Shown: positions 24,677 through 33,781 of the stretch, piece by piece
How positions within the stretch are numbered: the first letter of the stretch is position 1
Layout of the letters: each line of letters begins with the position of its first letter
Assembly: GCA_028698335.1 (NCBI GenBank)
Contig: JAQVDP010000007.1
Span: 62,001 to 126,000, forward strand
Origin: Nevskiales bacterium
GTDB taxonomy: Bacteria > Pseudomonadota > Gammaproteobacteria > Nevskiales > Nevskiaceae
Reading direction: 5' to 3'
Length of the DNA stretch: 64,000 bases
Made by a program: the position numbers and the translations under genes
The notes under the pieces: generated by a model
Databases searched by the model: none
Seen by the model: only the letters and a program-made list of their open reading frames with translations
Told to the model about the DNA's origin: nothing

Positions 24677-25612
24677 ATGAATCGCTTGATCACACTGTTC
24701 CTGTCGGTGCTGGCGCTGGGCGTCGCGCAACCGGCCTCGGCCGCACTCAAGGTCTTCGCCTGCGAGGCCGAGTGGGCCGCCCTGGCCCATGCCCTCGGCG
24801 GCGATGACGTCGACGTCTACAGCGCCACCACGGCGCTGCAGGATGTGCACAAGATCCAGGCCCGTCCCAGCCTGATCGCCCGCTACCGCAAGGCCGACCT
24901 GCTGGTCTGCACCGGCGCCGAGCTGGAGATCGGCTGGTTGCCGGCGCTGGCGCGCAAGGGCAACAACCCGGATCTGAACCCGGGCGCGCGCGGCTACTTC
25001 GAGGCCAGCCGGTACGTGACGATGCTCGACGTTCCGGCGTCGGTCGACCGCTCGCAGGGCGACGTCCATCCCTACGGCAATCCGCACATCCAGACCGACC
25101 CCCGCAACATCGCCAGGATCGCCGGACCGCTGGCCGACAAGCTTGCAGAACTCGACCCTGCGCATGCGTCCGCCTACGCGCAGCGCTACGCCGACTTCGC
25201 CACGCGCTGGACCGCGGCGGTGAGCCGCTGGACCGAAGCGGCGGCGCCACTCAAGGGGATCCAGGTCATCAGCGCCCACAAGGCCTGGACCTATCTCTAC
25301 GACTGGCTCGGTCTCGACGAGGTCGCGTCTCTCGAACCCAAGCCCGGCATCCCCCCCAGCGGCGCGCATCTGCAGGCGCTGCTCGAGCAGGTGCGGCAGC
25401 AACCGGTGCGGATGATCGTGTATGCGGCCTATCAGGATCCGCGCCCGATCGAATGGATGACGCAGCGCACCGACATCCCGGCGGTGAAACTGCCGTTTTC
25501 GCCGGGCGGGATCGAGGGGACCGAAGATGATCTGTTCGCGACCTTCGACGTCACGATCCGCAATCTGCTTGCCGGGCTCGCGCAGGAACCGGACCAGGGG
25601 GCTGCGCCGTGA
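24677..25612 (+). CDS. ABC metal-binding periplasmic protein (ZnuA/cluster A-I type)
   Basis: 311 residues, signal peptide ending near residue 22 (QPASA). The family pattern is clear: QDVHKIQARPSLIARYRKAD with His58, GNPHIQTDPRNIARIAG with His137, and VISAHKAWTYLYDWLGLDE with His201, the three histidines that bind Zn or Mn in these proteins. It lacks the His-rich loop of typical ZnuA, so zinc versus manganese cannot be decided. The stop overlaps the permease start as GTGA. Delivers metal to the permease at 25609. Confidence 0.88.
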   Translation: MNRLITLFLSVLALGVAQPASAALKVFACEAEWAALAHALGGDDVDVYSATTALQDVHKIQARPSLIARYRKADLLVCTGAELEIGWLPALARKGNNPDLNPGARGYFEASRYVTMLDVPASVDRSQGDVHPYGNPHIQTDPRNIARIAGPLADKLAELDPAHASAYAQRYADFATRWTAAVSRWTEAAAPLKGIQVISAHKAWTYLYDWLGLDEVASLEPKPGIPPSGAHLQALLEQVRQQPVRMIVYAAYQDPRPIEWMTQRTDIPAVKLPFSPGGIEGTEDDLFATFDVTIRNLLAGLAQEPDQGAAP

Positions 25613-26391
25613 CACTGCCTGACCTGTCCTTCGACTGGTCACTGCTGGGCCCGCCGTTACTGGCGGGCCTGCTGGTGGCCTCGACCCACGTGCTGCTCGG
25701 CAGGCGCGTGCTCGAACGCGGGATCATCTTCATCGATCTGACCATCGCGCAGGTCGCGGCGCTCGGCGCGATCGCGGCGACCCTGGTCGCCGGCGAGGAC
25801 CACGCCAGCGGCTGGCCGACCCAGCTCGCCGCCGGTGCCGCGGCCCTGTGCGCCGCGGCGCTGCTGACCTGGACCGAACATCACTTCCGGCGGCTGCAGG
25901 AAGCGCTGATCGGCAGCCTCTACATTCTGTCGGCTTCGGTCGCGCTGCTGCTGCTCGCGCACAATCCCCATGGCGCCGAACACATGCAGGAACTGCTCGC
26001 CGGACAGATCCTCTGGGTCGGACTCGACCAGCTGTGGCCGGTCGCGCTGCTGTACGCCGCGGTCCTGGCGGTCTGGGCGCTGTGGGCGCGGACGCGTCCG
26101 CGCGCGTTCTATTTTCTGTTCGCGTTCGTCGTCACCGCCTCGGTGCAGCTGGTCGGCGTCTATCTGGTTTTCGCCACCCTGATCCTGCCGGCGATCGCCA
26201 GCTCCGGGCTCGATGAGCGCCGCGGGCTGGCGATCGGCTACGCGCTCGGCGGCGGCGGCTACGCGCTCGGACTGTGGCTGTCGGTGCCCCTGGATCTTCC
26301 GGCCGGACCTTTCGTGGTCTGCACCCTCGCCGCCCTGACGCTGATCGCCAGCGTCGTTCGCCATCGCGGCACATCGACGCAGGCGGACTGA
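25609..26391 (+). CDS. ABC metal permease (ZnuB/ABC-3 family)
   Basis: 260 residues with about seven hydrophobic segments. LERGIIFIDLTIAQVAALGA is the conserved N-terminal ABC-3 block and FVVTASVQLVGVYLVFATLILPA the conserved C-terminal block. Start GTG 25609 overlaps the binding-protein stop by 4 bases. The ATPase subunit that should drive it is absent: the next gene is convergent. An ATPase from another locus must be shared if transport is active. It ends just before a 38-base palindrome. Confidence 0.88.
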   Translation: MTLPDLSFDWSLLGPPLLAGLLVASTHVLLGRRVLERGIIFIDLTIAQVAALGAIAATLVAGEDHASGWPTQLAAGAAALCAAALLTWTEHHFRRLQEALIGSLYILSASVALLLLAHNPHGAEHMQELLAGQILWVGLDQLWPVALLYAAVLAVWALWARTRPRAFYFLFAFVVTASVQLVGVYLVFATLILPAIASSGLDERRGLAIGYALGGGGYALGLWLSVPLDLPAGPFVVCTLAALTLIASVVRHRGTSTQAD

Positions 26392-26400
26392 CCCGATCCG

Positions 26401-26438
26401 CTGCCTGCGCCCGGTTTCGCGAAACCGGGCGCAGGCAG
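26401..26438. terminator. 38-base perfect palindrome between convergent genes
   Basis: Two 19-base arms pair perfectly with no loop bases in the DNA (centre TTTCGCGAAA). It lies 9 bases after the permease stop and 17 bases before the stop of the convergent OmpA gene. No T-run flanks it. Probably a bidirectional 3'-end hairpin; a protein-binding palindrome is also possible. Confidence 0.55.
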
Positions 26439-26455
26439 GCGATGGCAGCGAAGCC

Positions 26456-28162
26456 CTACTCTAGGACCGAAAGTTCAACGCGGCGGTTGGCGTCGCGACC
26501 GATCTCGGTCTGGTTGCTCTCGATCGGCTGCGACTCGCCGTAGCCGACCGGATGCATGCGCCCGGCGGCGACACCGTGCCCGACCAGATAGTCCTTGACC
26601 GCGATCGCGCGGCGCTCCGACAGGCCGAGGTTGTACGCATCAGAGCCGATGTCGTCGGTATGGCCCTCGAGATCGACCCGTATCTCCGGATAAGCCTGCA
26701 GCGTCGCGGCGACCTCGTCGAGAATCTCGCGGGCCTTGGCAGTCAGGCGGTCCGAATCGAATTCGAACTTCACACCGCGCAGGATGAAGCTACGCTCGAC
26801 CGCGCAACCGTTCTCGTCGACCTGCTCGCCGGCGCGCGGCCGGCGGCAGTCGTTCTCGAGCGCGCAACCGGACGGCAGGACCTTGGCGCCGGGCGGCGTC
26901 CGCGGACATTCGTCGAGCACGTCGGGCACCCCGTCGCCGTCGAGATCCGGGGCACAGCCATCCGGGCCGACCTCCAGACCCTTGGGGGTCTGCGGGCAGT
27001 TGTCGCGAAAGTCCGGCACGCCATCGCCATCGAGATCGGTGACCGGGCAGCCATCGGCGCCGACCGCCTCGCCCGCGGGCGTTCCGGGGCAATTGTCCAG
27101 ACTGTCGGCGACGCCGTCACCGTCGGCGTCCAGCGGGCAGCCGTCCGCACCGACCGTCACGCCGGCGGGGGTATTCGGGCATTGATCGCGGTGATCCGGC
27201 ACGCTGTCGCCGTCGGAATCGGGGGCGCAGCCGTTGAGATCGACCTCGACACCGGCCGGCGTGTTCGGACAGCGGTCCTTGCGATCCCCGACCCCGTCGC
27301 CGTCCGCGTCACGCACGCTGCCGCCACCGAAGTAGTAGCGCAGCCCGATGCCGGCGCTCTGAGCGGTGTACTGGGTCTGCAGCGTCCCGCCGTCATCGGT
27401 CTGGTACTCGGGATCGTCGGCGGTGACGTAGCGGTAATCGAGCGACAGGCTCATGCGCTCGTTGAGGACAAAACCGACGCCGGCGCCGAACTGGTAGGCA
27501 AGCCCCCCGTCGTTCTCGCTGAGATCACCGCTGATGCGCGCGTTCTGGTAGCCCAGGCCAGCTCCGAAGTACGGAATGGCCCAACCGCCGAAATCGAGGT
27601 CGTACCAGAGGTTGCCCATCAGACGCAGCGCCGTCACCCGATTGTCGGAGCGGCTGGTCGTCATCGCGCCGTTGGCCGCGGTCAGGCTCACCTCGTCCCA
27701 GTCGTTCTGCGCGTAGGTCAGGCTCAACTCGGGGCGCAGGCCGCCGTCGAACAGATAGCCCACCGCGAACGCGCCGGAAAAGCCGTCCTGGTACGCGATG
27801 ACCGTGCGCAGGGTCTGCGGCTGCGTCGGATCGATCGCATCGGTCCCGGGAACCCCCGGCCCCAGCAGTCCCAGCAGACAGCCGCTCGAACCGACCGCGC
27901 CGAGCAGATCGAGCAGCGACCCGAGCCCGAGCAGATTGCCGAGCGCGCAGTCCACCGCGTCGGTCGCCGGCGTCCCGGGCGTCCCGGGCACGAACGTATT
28001 GCCATCCGAATCGTCGAGCTGGGCGTACCGCGTTTCGATCCCGTAGTACCAACCCGGCTCGTAGGCAGCGACTGAAGTCGAGATCGCAAGCGCGGCGGCC
28101 ACCAGCGTCCCCATGGCCACGTGCACTCGCCGGCGGTCACCGGCGCGATGGTCTTTGTTCAT
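26456..28162 (-). CDS. OmpA/OprF-type outer-membrane protein with TSP3 calcium repeats
   Basis: 568 residues: signal peptide (about 1-33), N-terminal eight-stranded barrel (about 34-280), five thrombospondin type 3-like repeats (about 284-455, DxDGDGVPD..D.CP.TP.G), then an OmpA peptidoglycan-binding domain (about 459-568) with LEGHTDDIGSDAYNLGLSERRA and GYGESQPIESNQTEIGRDANRRVEL. It tethers the outer membrane to murein and may form a small pore. The first barrel loop has an unusual hydrophobic Gly/Leu/Pro insert with two cysteines (Cys72, Cys95). Start ATG 28162 was chosen for the signal peptide; the frame stays open upstream to 28357. Confidence 0.9.
   Translation of the reverse strand: MNKDHRAGDRRRVHVAMGTLVAAALAISTSVAAYEPGWYYGIETRYAQLDDSDGNTFVPGTPGTPATDAVDCALGNLLGLGSLLDLLGAVGSSGCLLGLLGPGVPGTDAIDPTQPQTLRTVIAYQDGFSGAFAVGYLFDGGLRPELSLTYAQNDWDEVSLTAANGAMTTSRSDNRVTALRLMGNLWYDLDFGGWAIPYFGAGLGYQNARISGDLSENDGGLAYQFGAGVGFVLNERMSLSLDYRYVTADDPEYQTDDGGTLQTQYTAQSAGIGLRYYFGGGSVRDADGDGVGDRKDRCPNTPAGVEVDLNGCAPDSDGDSVPDHRDQCPNTPAGVTVGADGCPLDADGDGVADSLDNCPGTPAGEAVGADGCPVTDLDGDGVPDFRDNCPQTPKGLEVGPDGCAPDLDGDGVPDVLDECPRTPPGAKVLPSGCALENDCRRPRAGEQVDENGCAVERSFILRGVKFEFDSDRLTAKAREILDEVAATLQAYPEIRVDLEGHTDDIGSDAYNLGLSERRAIAVKDYLVGHGVAAGRMHPVGYGESQPIESNQTEIGRDANRRVELSVLE
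26798..27313 (-). repeat. In-gene tandem repeats encoding TSP3 calcium motifs
   Basis: Roughly 90-93-base units encode repeated DxDGDGVxDxxDxCPxTPxG blocks starting near residues 285, 315, 345, 376 and 406, with a degenerate sixth. Part of the OmpA-type protein, not a separate element. Divergence between copies argues against recent expansion. Confidence 0.85.
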
Positions 28163-28361
28163 TGAGTCTGTCCCTGTATGTCGTGAATGTGACGAAGGTC
28201 CGCTCCCCCCAGGGCCACACGGACCGGCGCGGAGTCTGAATGGATCGGCCGGCGCTGCCGATGTCCGTCCCCGACGTGCGGCGTAGGACGCGACCACCGC
28301 GGGACGAGCGGCATTGATTACAGGGACAAGCGGCACCGCCGCTGTGCGGCACCGCACAACG

Positions 28362-28385
28362 AAAACGGCCGCCCGAAGGCGGCCG
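28362..28385 (-). terminator. Rho-independent terminator after gpmA
   Basis: Read on the minus strand, an 8-bp stem CGGCCGCC/GGCGGCCG with a 4-base loop is followed by TTTT. It lies 26 bases past the gpmA stop and would end the 33.7-28.4 kb operon. The remaining 199 bases to the OmpA-type start hold no gene that I can see. Confidence 0.7.
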
Positions 28386-28410
28386 CGTCAACAATCGGTA
28401 ACGACCGGAC

Positions 28411-29160
28411 TCATCCGGCCTTGGCCTGATTGGCCACCGCCTCGGCGGCCTTGCGGGCCGCTTCGGGATCGCCGAGATACCGATAGGACTGCACCTTGAG
28501 CTCGGCGTCGAGCTCGAACAGCAGCGGGATTCCGGTGGGGATATTGAGCTCGACGATCTTGTCGTCCGGGACGTTGTTCAGATACTTGTAGAGTGCGCGC
28601 AGCGAGTTGCCGTGGGCGGTCACCAGCACCGTCTGCCCGGCCTTGAGCTGCGGCGCGATCGCGTCGTGCCAGTACGGCAGCACGCGCTCCAGCGTCGTCG
28701 CCAGCGACTCGGTGGCCGGCAGCACGCTGGCATCGAGGCCGGCATAGCGGCGATCGAAACGCGGATGCCCCGGATCGTCCTCCGCCATCGGCGGCGGCGG
28801 AATGTCGTAGGAACGCCGCCAGACCTTGACCTGCTCCTCGCCGTGCTTGGCGGTCGTCTCCGCCTTGTCCAGCCCCTGCAGTCCGCCGTAGTGACGCTCA
28901 TTGAGGCGCCAGGTCTTGGTGACCGGCAGCCAGACCTGATCCATCGACTCCAGCGCGGTGTTGAGCGTCCGGATCGCGCGCTTGAGCACCGAGGTGTGCG
29001 CCACGTCGAACTGCAATCCCTCATCCCGCATCAGCTCGCCGGCCCGGACCGCTTCCTGACGCCCCTGTTCGGTGATGTCGACATCCACCCAGCCGGTGAA
29101 ACGGTTGTCGAGGTTCCATTGGCTCTGGCCGTGGCGGAGCAGTACGAGCTTGTGCGTCAT
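28411..29160 (-). CDS. gpmA: 2,3-bisphosphoglycerate-dependent phosphoglycerate mutase
   Basis: Interconverts 3- and 2-phosphoglycerate in glycolysis. The 249 residues match the cofactor-dependent family. [20 protein letters not shown] carries the phosphorylated His and Arg, [16 protein letters not shown] is the substrate block, and [17 protein letters not shown] has the second catalytic His. ATG 29160 is 55 bases after the acetoacetyl-CoA synthetase stop, so it may be the last gene of that unit. A terminator follows. Confidence 0.96.
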   Translation of the reverse strand: MTHKLVLLRHGQSQWNLDNRFTGWVDVDITEQGRQEAVRAGELMRDEGLQFDVAHTSVLKRAIRTLNTALESMDQVWLPVTKTWRLNERHYGGLQGLDKAETTAKHGEEQVKVWRRSYDIPPPPMAEDDPGHPRFDRRYAGLDASVLPATESLATTLERVLPYWHDAIAPQLKAGQTVLVTAHGNSLRALYKYLNNVPDDKIVELNIPTGIPLLFELDAELKVQSYRYLGDPEAARKAAEAVANQAKAG

Positions 29161-29215
29161 GTCGGTTTCTTCACTCTTGTACGAAAAATGGCGTCCCGGG
29201 CCGGAGCCGTTCCAC

Positions 29216-31162
29216 TCAGCGCAGCGCGTCAGCCGGCAGGCTGCGGTAATAGTCCAGCGCGTGCGGATTGGCCAGGGCCTCGGTGTTCTTCACCGGCCGC
29301 CCGTGCAGCAGATTGCGGACCGCCAGCTCGGTGATTTTACCGCTGATCGTGCGCGGCACCTCGGGGCAGGCCAGAATCTTCGCCGGAACGTGTCGCGGCG
29401 TCAGCTCACCGCGGATCGCGCCCTTGATCCGCGCAACCAGGGCATCGTCGAGCGCCACCCCCTCGCGCAGGCGGACGAACAGCACCACGGACTCGTCGTT
29501 GTCGCGCTGATGGCCGACGACCACCGACTCGAGAACCTCCGGCTGCGCGTCGACGATGCGGTAGATTTCCGCGGTTCCGATGCGCACGCCGCCGGGATTG
29601 AGGGTGGCGTCGGAGCGGCCGGTGATGCGCACGCCGCCATGCGTGGTGAATTCGGCGAAATCGCCGTGATGCCAGACCCCGGGGAAGGTCTCGAAGTAGG
29701 CGGCGCGGTAACGGCTGCCATCGGCGTCGTTCCAGAAGCACACCGGCATCGACGGGAACGGCTGGGTGCAGACCAGCTCGCCCGGCTCACCCCGCAGCGG
29801 CTGCCCCTCCGGACTGTAGATGTCGACGGCCATGCCCAGCCCCGGCCCCTGCAGCTCGCCGCGATAGACCGGCGACCACGGATTGCCGAGCGCGAAGCAG
29901 GAGATGATGTCGGTCCCGCCCGAAATCGACGCCAGCTGCAGATCCGCCTTGATCGCGTCGCGCACGTAGTCGAACTGCTCCGGCGCCAGCGGCGAGCCGG
30001 TCGAGAACATCGTCCGCAGCGCCGCGAGGTCGTGATGCTCGGCCGGCCGGTAGCCGTCCTTCTCCAGCGCCGACAGGTACTTCGGACTGGTGCCGAACTG
30101 GGTCAGGCGCTCCCGCTGCGCCAGCGTCCACAGGCCCTCGGGCCCGGGATGGAACGGCGATCCGTCGTACAGCACCAGCGTCGCACCGGCGGCCAGGCCG
30201 GACGCCAGCCAGTTCCACATCATCCAGCCACAGGTCGTGTAGAAGAACAGGCGGTCACCGGGCCGCACGTCCGACTGCAGCACGTGTTCCTTGAGGTGCT
30301 GCAGCAGCGTCCCGCCGGCGCCGTGGACGATGCACTTGGGCTTGCCGGTGGTTCCGGACGAATAGAGGATGTACAACGGCGCGTCGAACGGCATCGGCTC
30401 GAAGCGCAAAGGCGCGCCAGTGACCCCGTAGTCCGGCCAGGCTCTGGCGCCGGGCAGCTCCGACAGATCCGGCGCGTCGGTGAGAAACGGCACGACCACC
30501 AGGCGCTGCAGACTGGGAAGTGCCTGCGCGATGGTGCCGATACGGCCGCGGGTGTCGATCTGCTTGCCGCCGTAGAGATAGCCGTCGCAGGCGAACAGCA
30601 CCTTTGGCTCGATCTGGCCAAAGCGCTCGAGGACGCCCGAATCGCCGAAATCCGGCGAGCAGGACGACCAGATCGCGCCGAGGCTGGTCGTGGCCAGCAT
30701 CGCGACGACCGTTTCCAGGGTGTTGGGCATGAACGCTGCGACCCGATCCCCCGCGCCGACGCCGTCGGCGGCCAGTGCCGCGGCCACCTCGGCCACCCGC
30801 GCGCGCAGCTGCGCCCACGTCAGCACACGGCGGCGCCCGCGTTCGTCGAGCGCGACGATCGCCTCGTCGTCGCCGTCATGCCGCAGCAGATGCTCGGCGA
30901 AATTCAGGGTTGCCCCGGGAAACCAGCGTGCCCCCGGCATCCGGTCCGCGTCTTCGAGCACGGCCCGCGGCGCCTGGCTGAAACGCACACCACAGAAGTC
31001 GGTCAGCGCCTGCCAGAACGCCTCGGGCTGCTCGACCGACCAGCGCCACAGTCCGGCATAGTCCGGCGCCTCGAACCCGAGCGGCGCGGCAAATCGCGTC
31101 AGATTCGAGGCCGCCATGCGTGCCGGTGACGGTGCCCACACCGGTTCGGAATCATTCGTCAT
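29216..31162 (-). CDS. Acetoacetate-CoA ligase (acetoacetyl-CoA synthetase)
   Basis: ATP-dependent activation of acetoacetate to acetoacetyl-CoA. The 648-residue acyl-adenylate enzyme shows the ATP motif [18 protein letters not shown], the signature [19 protein letters not shown], and [25 protein letters not shown], characteristic of this subfamily; the C-terminal [19 protein letters not shown] has the catalytic Lys. Start ATG 31162 has GGGAGGAGCG upstream and overlaps the HMG-CoA lyase stop by 4 bases. The pair can recapture acetoacetate made by the lyase, feeding leucine breakdown or polyhydroxybutyrate turnover. Confidence 0.92.
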   Translation of the reverse strand: MTNDSEPVWAPSPARMAASNLTRFAAPLGFEAPDYAGLWRWSVEQPEAFWQALTDFCGVRFSQAPRAVLEDADRMPGARWFPGATLNFAEHLLRHDGDDEAIVALDERGRRRVLTWAQLRARVAEVAAALAADGVGAGDRVAAFMPNTLETVVAMLATTSLGAIWSSCSPDFGDSGVLERFGQIEPKVLFACDGYLYGGKQIDTRGRIGTIAQALPSLQRLVVVPFLTDAPDLSELPGARAWPDYGVTGAPLRFEPMPFDAPLYILYSSGTTGKPKCIVHGAGGTLLQHLKEHVLQSDVRPGDRLFFYTTCGWMMWNWLASGLAAGATLVLYDGSPFHPGPEGLWTLAQRERLTQFGTSPKYLSALEKDGYRPAEHHDLAALRTMFSTGSPLAPEQFDYVRDAIKADLQLASISGGTDIISCFALGNPWSPVYRGELQGPGLGMAVDIYSPEGQPLRGEPGELVCTQPFPSMPVCFWNDADGSRYRAAYFETFPGVWHHGDFAEFTTHGGVRITGRSDATLNPGGVRIGTAEIYRIVDAQPEVLESVVVGHQRDNDESVVLFVRLREGVALDDALVARIKGAIRGELTPRHVPAKILACPEVPRTISGKITELAVRNLLHGRPVKNTEALANPHALDYYRSLPADALR

Positions 31163-32067
31163 GTTGTTCGCTCCTCCCTGGAGGCGGCCACGCGGCCCAG
31201 CCGGCTCGCCGGCGCGCGCCCCAGTACGCCGCTGATCCAGCGGCCGGTTGATACCAGTGCGTCGAGGTCGACTCCGGTGTCGAAGCCCATGCCCTCGAGC
31301 ATGTACAGCAGATCCTCTGTCGCCAGGTTGCCCGACGCGCCGCGGGCGTACGGGCAACCGCCCAGGCCGGCGACGCTGGCGTCGACGACGCGCACGCCGG
31401 CTTCGAGGCAGGCCAGGGTATTGGCCAGCGCCTGCCCGTAGGTGTCATGGAAATGCACCGCCAGCCGCCCGATCTCCACCGCATCGATGCAGGCCTGCAG
31501 CATCGCGCGGGCCTTGCGCGGGGTGCCGACGCCGATGGTGTCGCCCAGCGAGATCTCGTAGCAGCCCATCTCCGCCATGGCCGCGACCACCCGGACCACT
31601 TCGCTCAGCGGCACCTCGCCCTGGTAGGGGCAGCCCAGCACCGTGGAGACATAGGCGCGCACCCGCAGGCCCTGCTCCAGAGCCTGTGCGACGACCGGCT
31701 GCAGGCGCTGGAGGGATTCGTCGACGCCGGCGTTGATGTTCTTGCGGTTGAACGCGTCGCTGGCGGCGGTGAACACCGCGATCTCGGCCACATCCGCGGC
31801 CCGCGCGCGTTCCAGCCCCTGCAGGTTGGGCACCAGCACCGGATAGTCGACCCCGGGCCGCCGCCGCAATCCGGCCAGCACCTCGGCTGCGTCCGCCATC
31901 TGTGGCACCCATTTGGGCGATACGAAACTCGTCGCCTCGACGGTCCTGAGGCCCGCATCGGACAGGCGCTCGATCAGCTCGATCTTGACCGCCGTCGCGA
32001 CCTGCTGCGGCTCGTTCTGCAGGCCGTCGCGCGGCCCCACTTCGACGATCCTCACCGATTCGCTCAT
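31159..32067 (-). CDS. mvaB: Hydroxymethylglutaryl-CoA lyase
   Basis: Cleaves HMG-CoA to acetoacetate and acetyl-CoA, the last step of leucine degradation. The 302 residues form the TIM-barrel family: VEVGPRDGLQNEPQQVATAV at the N-terminus (metal Asp), EISLGDTIGVGTP, VHFHDTYGQALAN (metal His) and GGCPYARGASGNLATEDL with the active-site Cys loop. Start ATG 32067 (MSESVRIVEVG). It follows a gamma-carbonic anhydrase-like gene by 28 bases. No isovaleryl-CoA or methylcrotonyl-CoA genes are adjacent, so the pathway is completed elsewhere. Confidence 0.94.
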   Translation of the reverse strand: MSESVRIVEVGPRDGLQNEPQQVATAVKIELIERLSDAGLRTVEATSFVSPKWVPQMADAAEVLAGLRRRPGVDYPVLVPNLQGLERARAADVAEIAVFTAASDAFNRKNINAGVDESLQRLQPVVAQALEQGLRVRAYVSTVLGCPYQGEVPLSEVVRVVAAMAEMGCYEISLGDTIGVGTPRKARAMLQACIDAVEIGRLAVHFHDTYGQALANTLACLEAGVRVVDASVAGLGGCPYARGASGNLATEDLLYMLEGMGFDTGVDLDALVSTGRWISGVLGRAPASRLGRVAASREERTT

Positions 32068-32095
32068 CGCGCCATTTCCGTCATTGTTCGATGTA

Positions 32096-32623
32096 TCAGT
32101 CCTCGAGGTAACTGTCCTTGAGGCGCACGTAGTGCCCGGCCGAATACAGCAGGTGCTCGCGCTCGGCATCACTGAGCGGCCGCACCGGCTGTGCCGGCGA
32201 GCCTCGGTAGAGCCAGCCCGACTCGAGTCTCTTGCCGGCCGGCACCAGACTCCCCGCCGCGACCAGACACTCGTCCTCGACCACGACGCGATCCATCACG
32301 ATCGCGCCCATGCCGATCAGGCAGCGCGCACCGATGCTGCAGGCATGCAGGATCACACCGTGTCCGACGGTAACATCCTCGCCGACGGTCAGCGCGACCC
32401 CTCCGGGTGAATACGGGCCATCATGTGTGACATGCAGGACACTGTTGTCCTGTACGTTGCTGCGCGCGCCGATCCGGATCGAATTGACGTCGCCCCGGAT
32501 CGTCACCAGCGGCCAGACCGAGACGTCGTCGCCGAGCGACACGTCCCCGATGATCTGCGCGGAATCGTCAATATAGACGCGGGCGCCGACTTGCGCCCTG
32601 ACATTTCGATAGGGCCGGATCAT
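32096..32623 (-). CDS. Gamma-carbonic anhydrase-like hexapeptide protein
   Basis: 175 residues of left-handed beta-helix repeats (ARVYIDDSAQIIGDVSLG, DDVSVWPLVTIRGD). The three zinc histidines of this family are present in VLHVTHDG and VGHGVILHAC. It could be a carbonic anhydrase, but related YrdA/PaaY/CaiE proteins include CoA thioesterases, which would fit the HMG-CoA lyase and acetoacetyl-CoA synthetase neighbours. Start ATG 32623 overlaps the upstream esterase stop by 4 bases. Confidence 0.83.
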   Translation of the reverse strand: MIRPYRNVRAQVGARVYIDDSAQIIGDVSLGDDVSVWPLVTIRGDVNSIRIGARSNVQDNSVLHVTHDGPYSPGGVALTVGEDVTVGHGVILHACSIGARCLIGMGAIVMDRVVVEDECLVAAGSLVPAGKRLESGWLYRGSPAQPVRPLSDAEREHLLYSAGHYVRLKDSYLED

Positions 32624-33681
32624 TGCGCCCCGTCGATCGGGGGCAAGGTCTCGACCTGCAGCGGCGGCGGTGTGGGCTCGGCGTCGGACGCCCACCCCGG
32701 GTCGCCGGACTCGGCCGCCGACGCCGGATCGTCCCCGGCGGGCTGCAGCGGCTGGGTCTGGATGCCCTCGACATTGTCCGGCGCCAGCGGGATCGCCTGG
32801 ATCTCGGTTTCGGGTCGCTGCGGCGACGCATTGGCGTGCTCGACGACGAAGCCTTCGATGTGGTCGAGCACATCGGCGCGACCACGCAGATACGACGCCA
32901 GCGACCCGACGATCATCTCGTGCGACAGCTTGTCGTAGATCACCGTCTCCACCGGCCCGCCGGCGCGCGACACCGCTGCGGCCAGGCTCAGGGTGTTTTT
33001 CGCCGGTACGATCTCGTCGTCACGCCCCGTCATCAGCAGCAGCGGCGGATTGAGCCCGTCGACGAAGAAGATCGGCTGCGACTGCCGGAAGCGGTCGATC
33101 GGCCCGAACAGGTCGCGCAGGTCCGGCGCCGTGATCGGCATGAAGTCGTACGGGCCCGACAACCCGATCATGCCGCGCAGCCAGTCGCGGCTGCCGCCGA
33201 CCTGCTGCAGGTACTGGCCGTCGAGCGCCAGCATCGCCGCAATGTGCGCCCCCGACGAATGTCCCATCACGAACAGACGCTGCGGATCGCCGCCATAGGT
33301 CGCAATGTTGTCACGCGTCCATCGCAGCGCCCGCGCGCCGTCCTGCACGAAGGCCGGAAAGCGCACCGCCGGATACTTGCGGACGTTGGGCAGCACCGCC
33401 ACGAACCCGCGCGACGCCAGCGCCTGACCGACGAACTTGTATTCCGACTTGTCGCCACTGCTCCAGCGCCCGCCGTAGAAGAACACGACGACCGGCGCGT
33501 TGACGATGCGCGGGGGACGATAGATATCCAGGGCCAGATCCGCAGTGGCGTCGTAGGGCACGTTCTCGGTCAGCACGAAACCGCTGTCGCTGGACAGCGT
33601 ATTGAGCACGGCCGGAGAGCCACAGCCGCTCAGCACGATCGAGATCAGCAAAAGAAATGGGGCAAACGGTCGATAAAGCAT
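32620..33681 (-). CDS. Lipoprotein alpha/beta hydrolase (esterase family)
   Basis: 353 residues. Signal with lipobox IVLSGC (Cys near residue 19), then an alpha/beta-hydrolase with oxyanion segment VVFFYGGRWSSGDKSEY, nucleophile elbow VMGHSSGAHIAAML, Asp in MTGRDDEIVP and His in KLSHEMIVGSL. The last 65 residues are an acidic Pro-rich tail. The family includes carboxylesterases and feruloyl-type esterases; the substrate is unknown. Start ATG 33681 sets the signal peptide. First gene of a likely operon with the next four. Confidence 0.85.
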   Translation of the reverse strand: MLYRPFAPFLLLISIVLSGCGSPAVLNTLSSDSGFVLTENVPYDATADLALDIYRPPRIVNAPVVVFFYGGRWSSGDKSEYKFVGQALASRGFVAVLPNVRKYPAVRFPAFVQDGARALRWTRDNIATYGGDPQRLFVMGHSSGAHIAAMLALDGQYLQQVGGSRDWLRGMIGLSGPYDFMPITAPDLRDLFGPIDRFRQSQPIFFVDGLNPPLLLMTGRDDEIVPAKNTLSLAAAVSRAGGPVETVIYDKLSHEMIVGSLASYLRGRADVLDHIEGFVVEHANASPQRPETEIQAIPLAPDNVEGIQTQPLQPAGDDPASAAESGDPGWASDAEPTPPPLQVETLPPIDGAQ

Positions 33682-33781
33682 GATGTAGGCCGGTGTGGAG
33701 CCGTCGTATGGTAGCGCGCTGCAACGAATTGACGCATGCTGTGCGGATCGGGGAAACACACGACCGGTCGGGGGCTGGTCA

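Noticed and set aside
26798-27313. Tandem repeat that could suggest a CRISPR or satellite
   Set aside because: Units are in frame, encode TSP3 calcium motifs and have no spacers; part of a gene.
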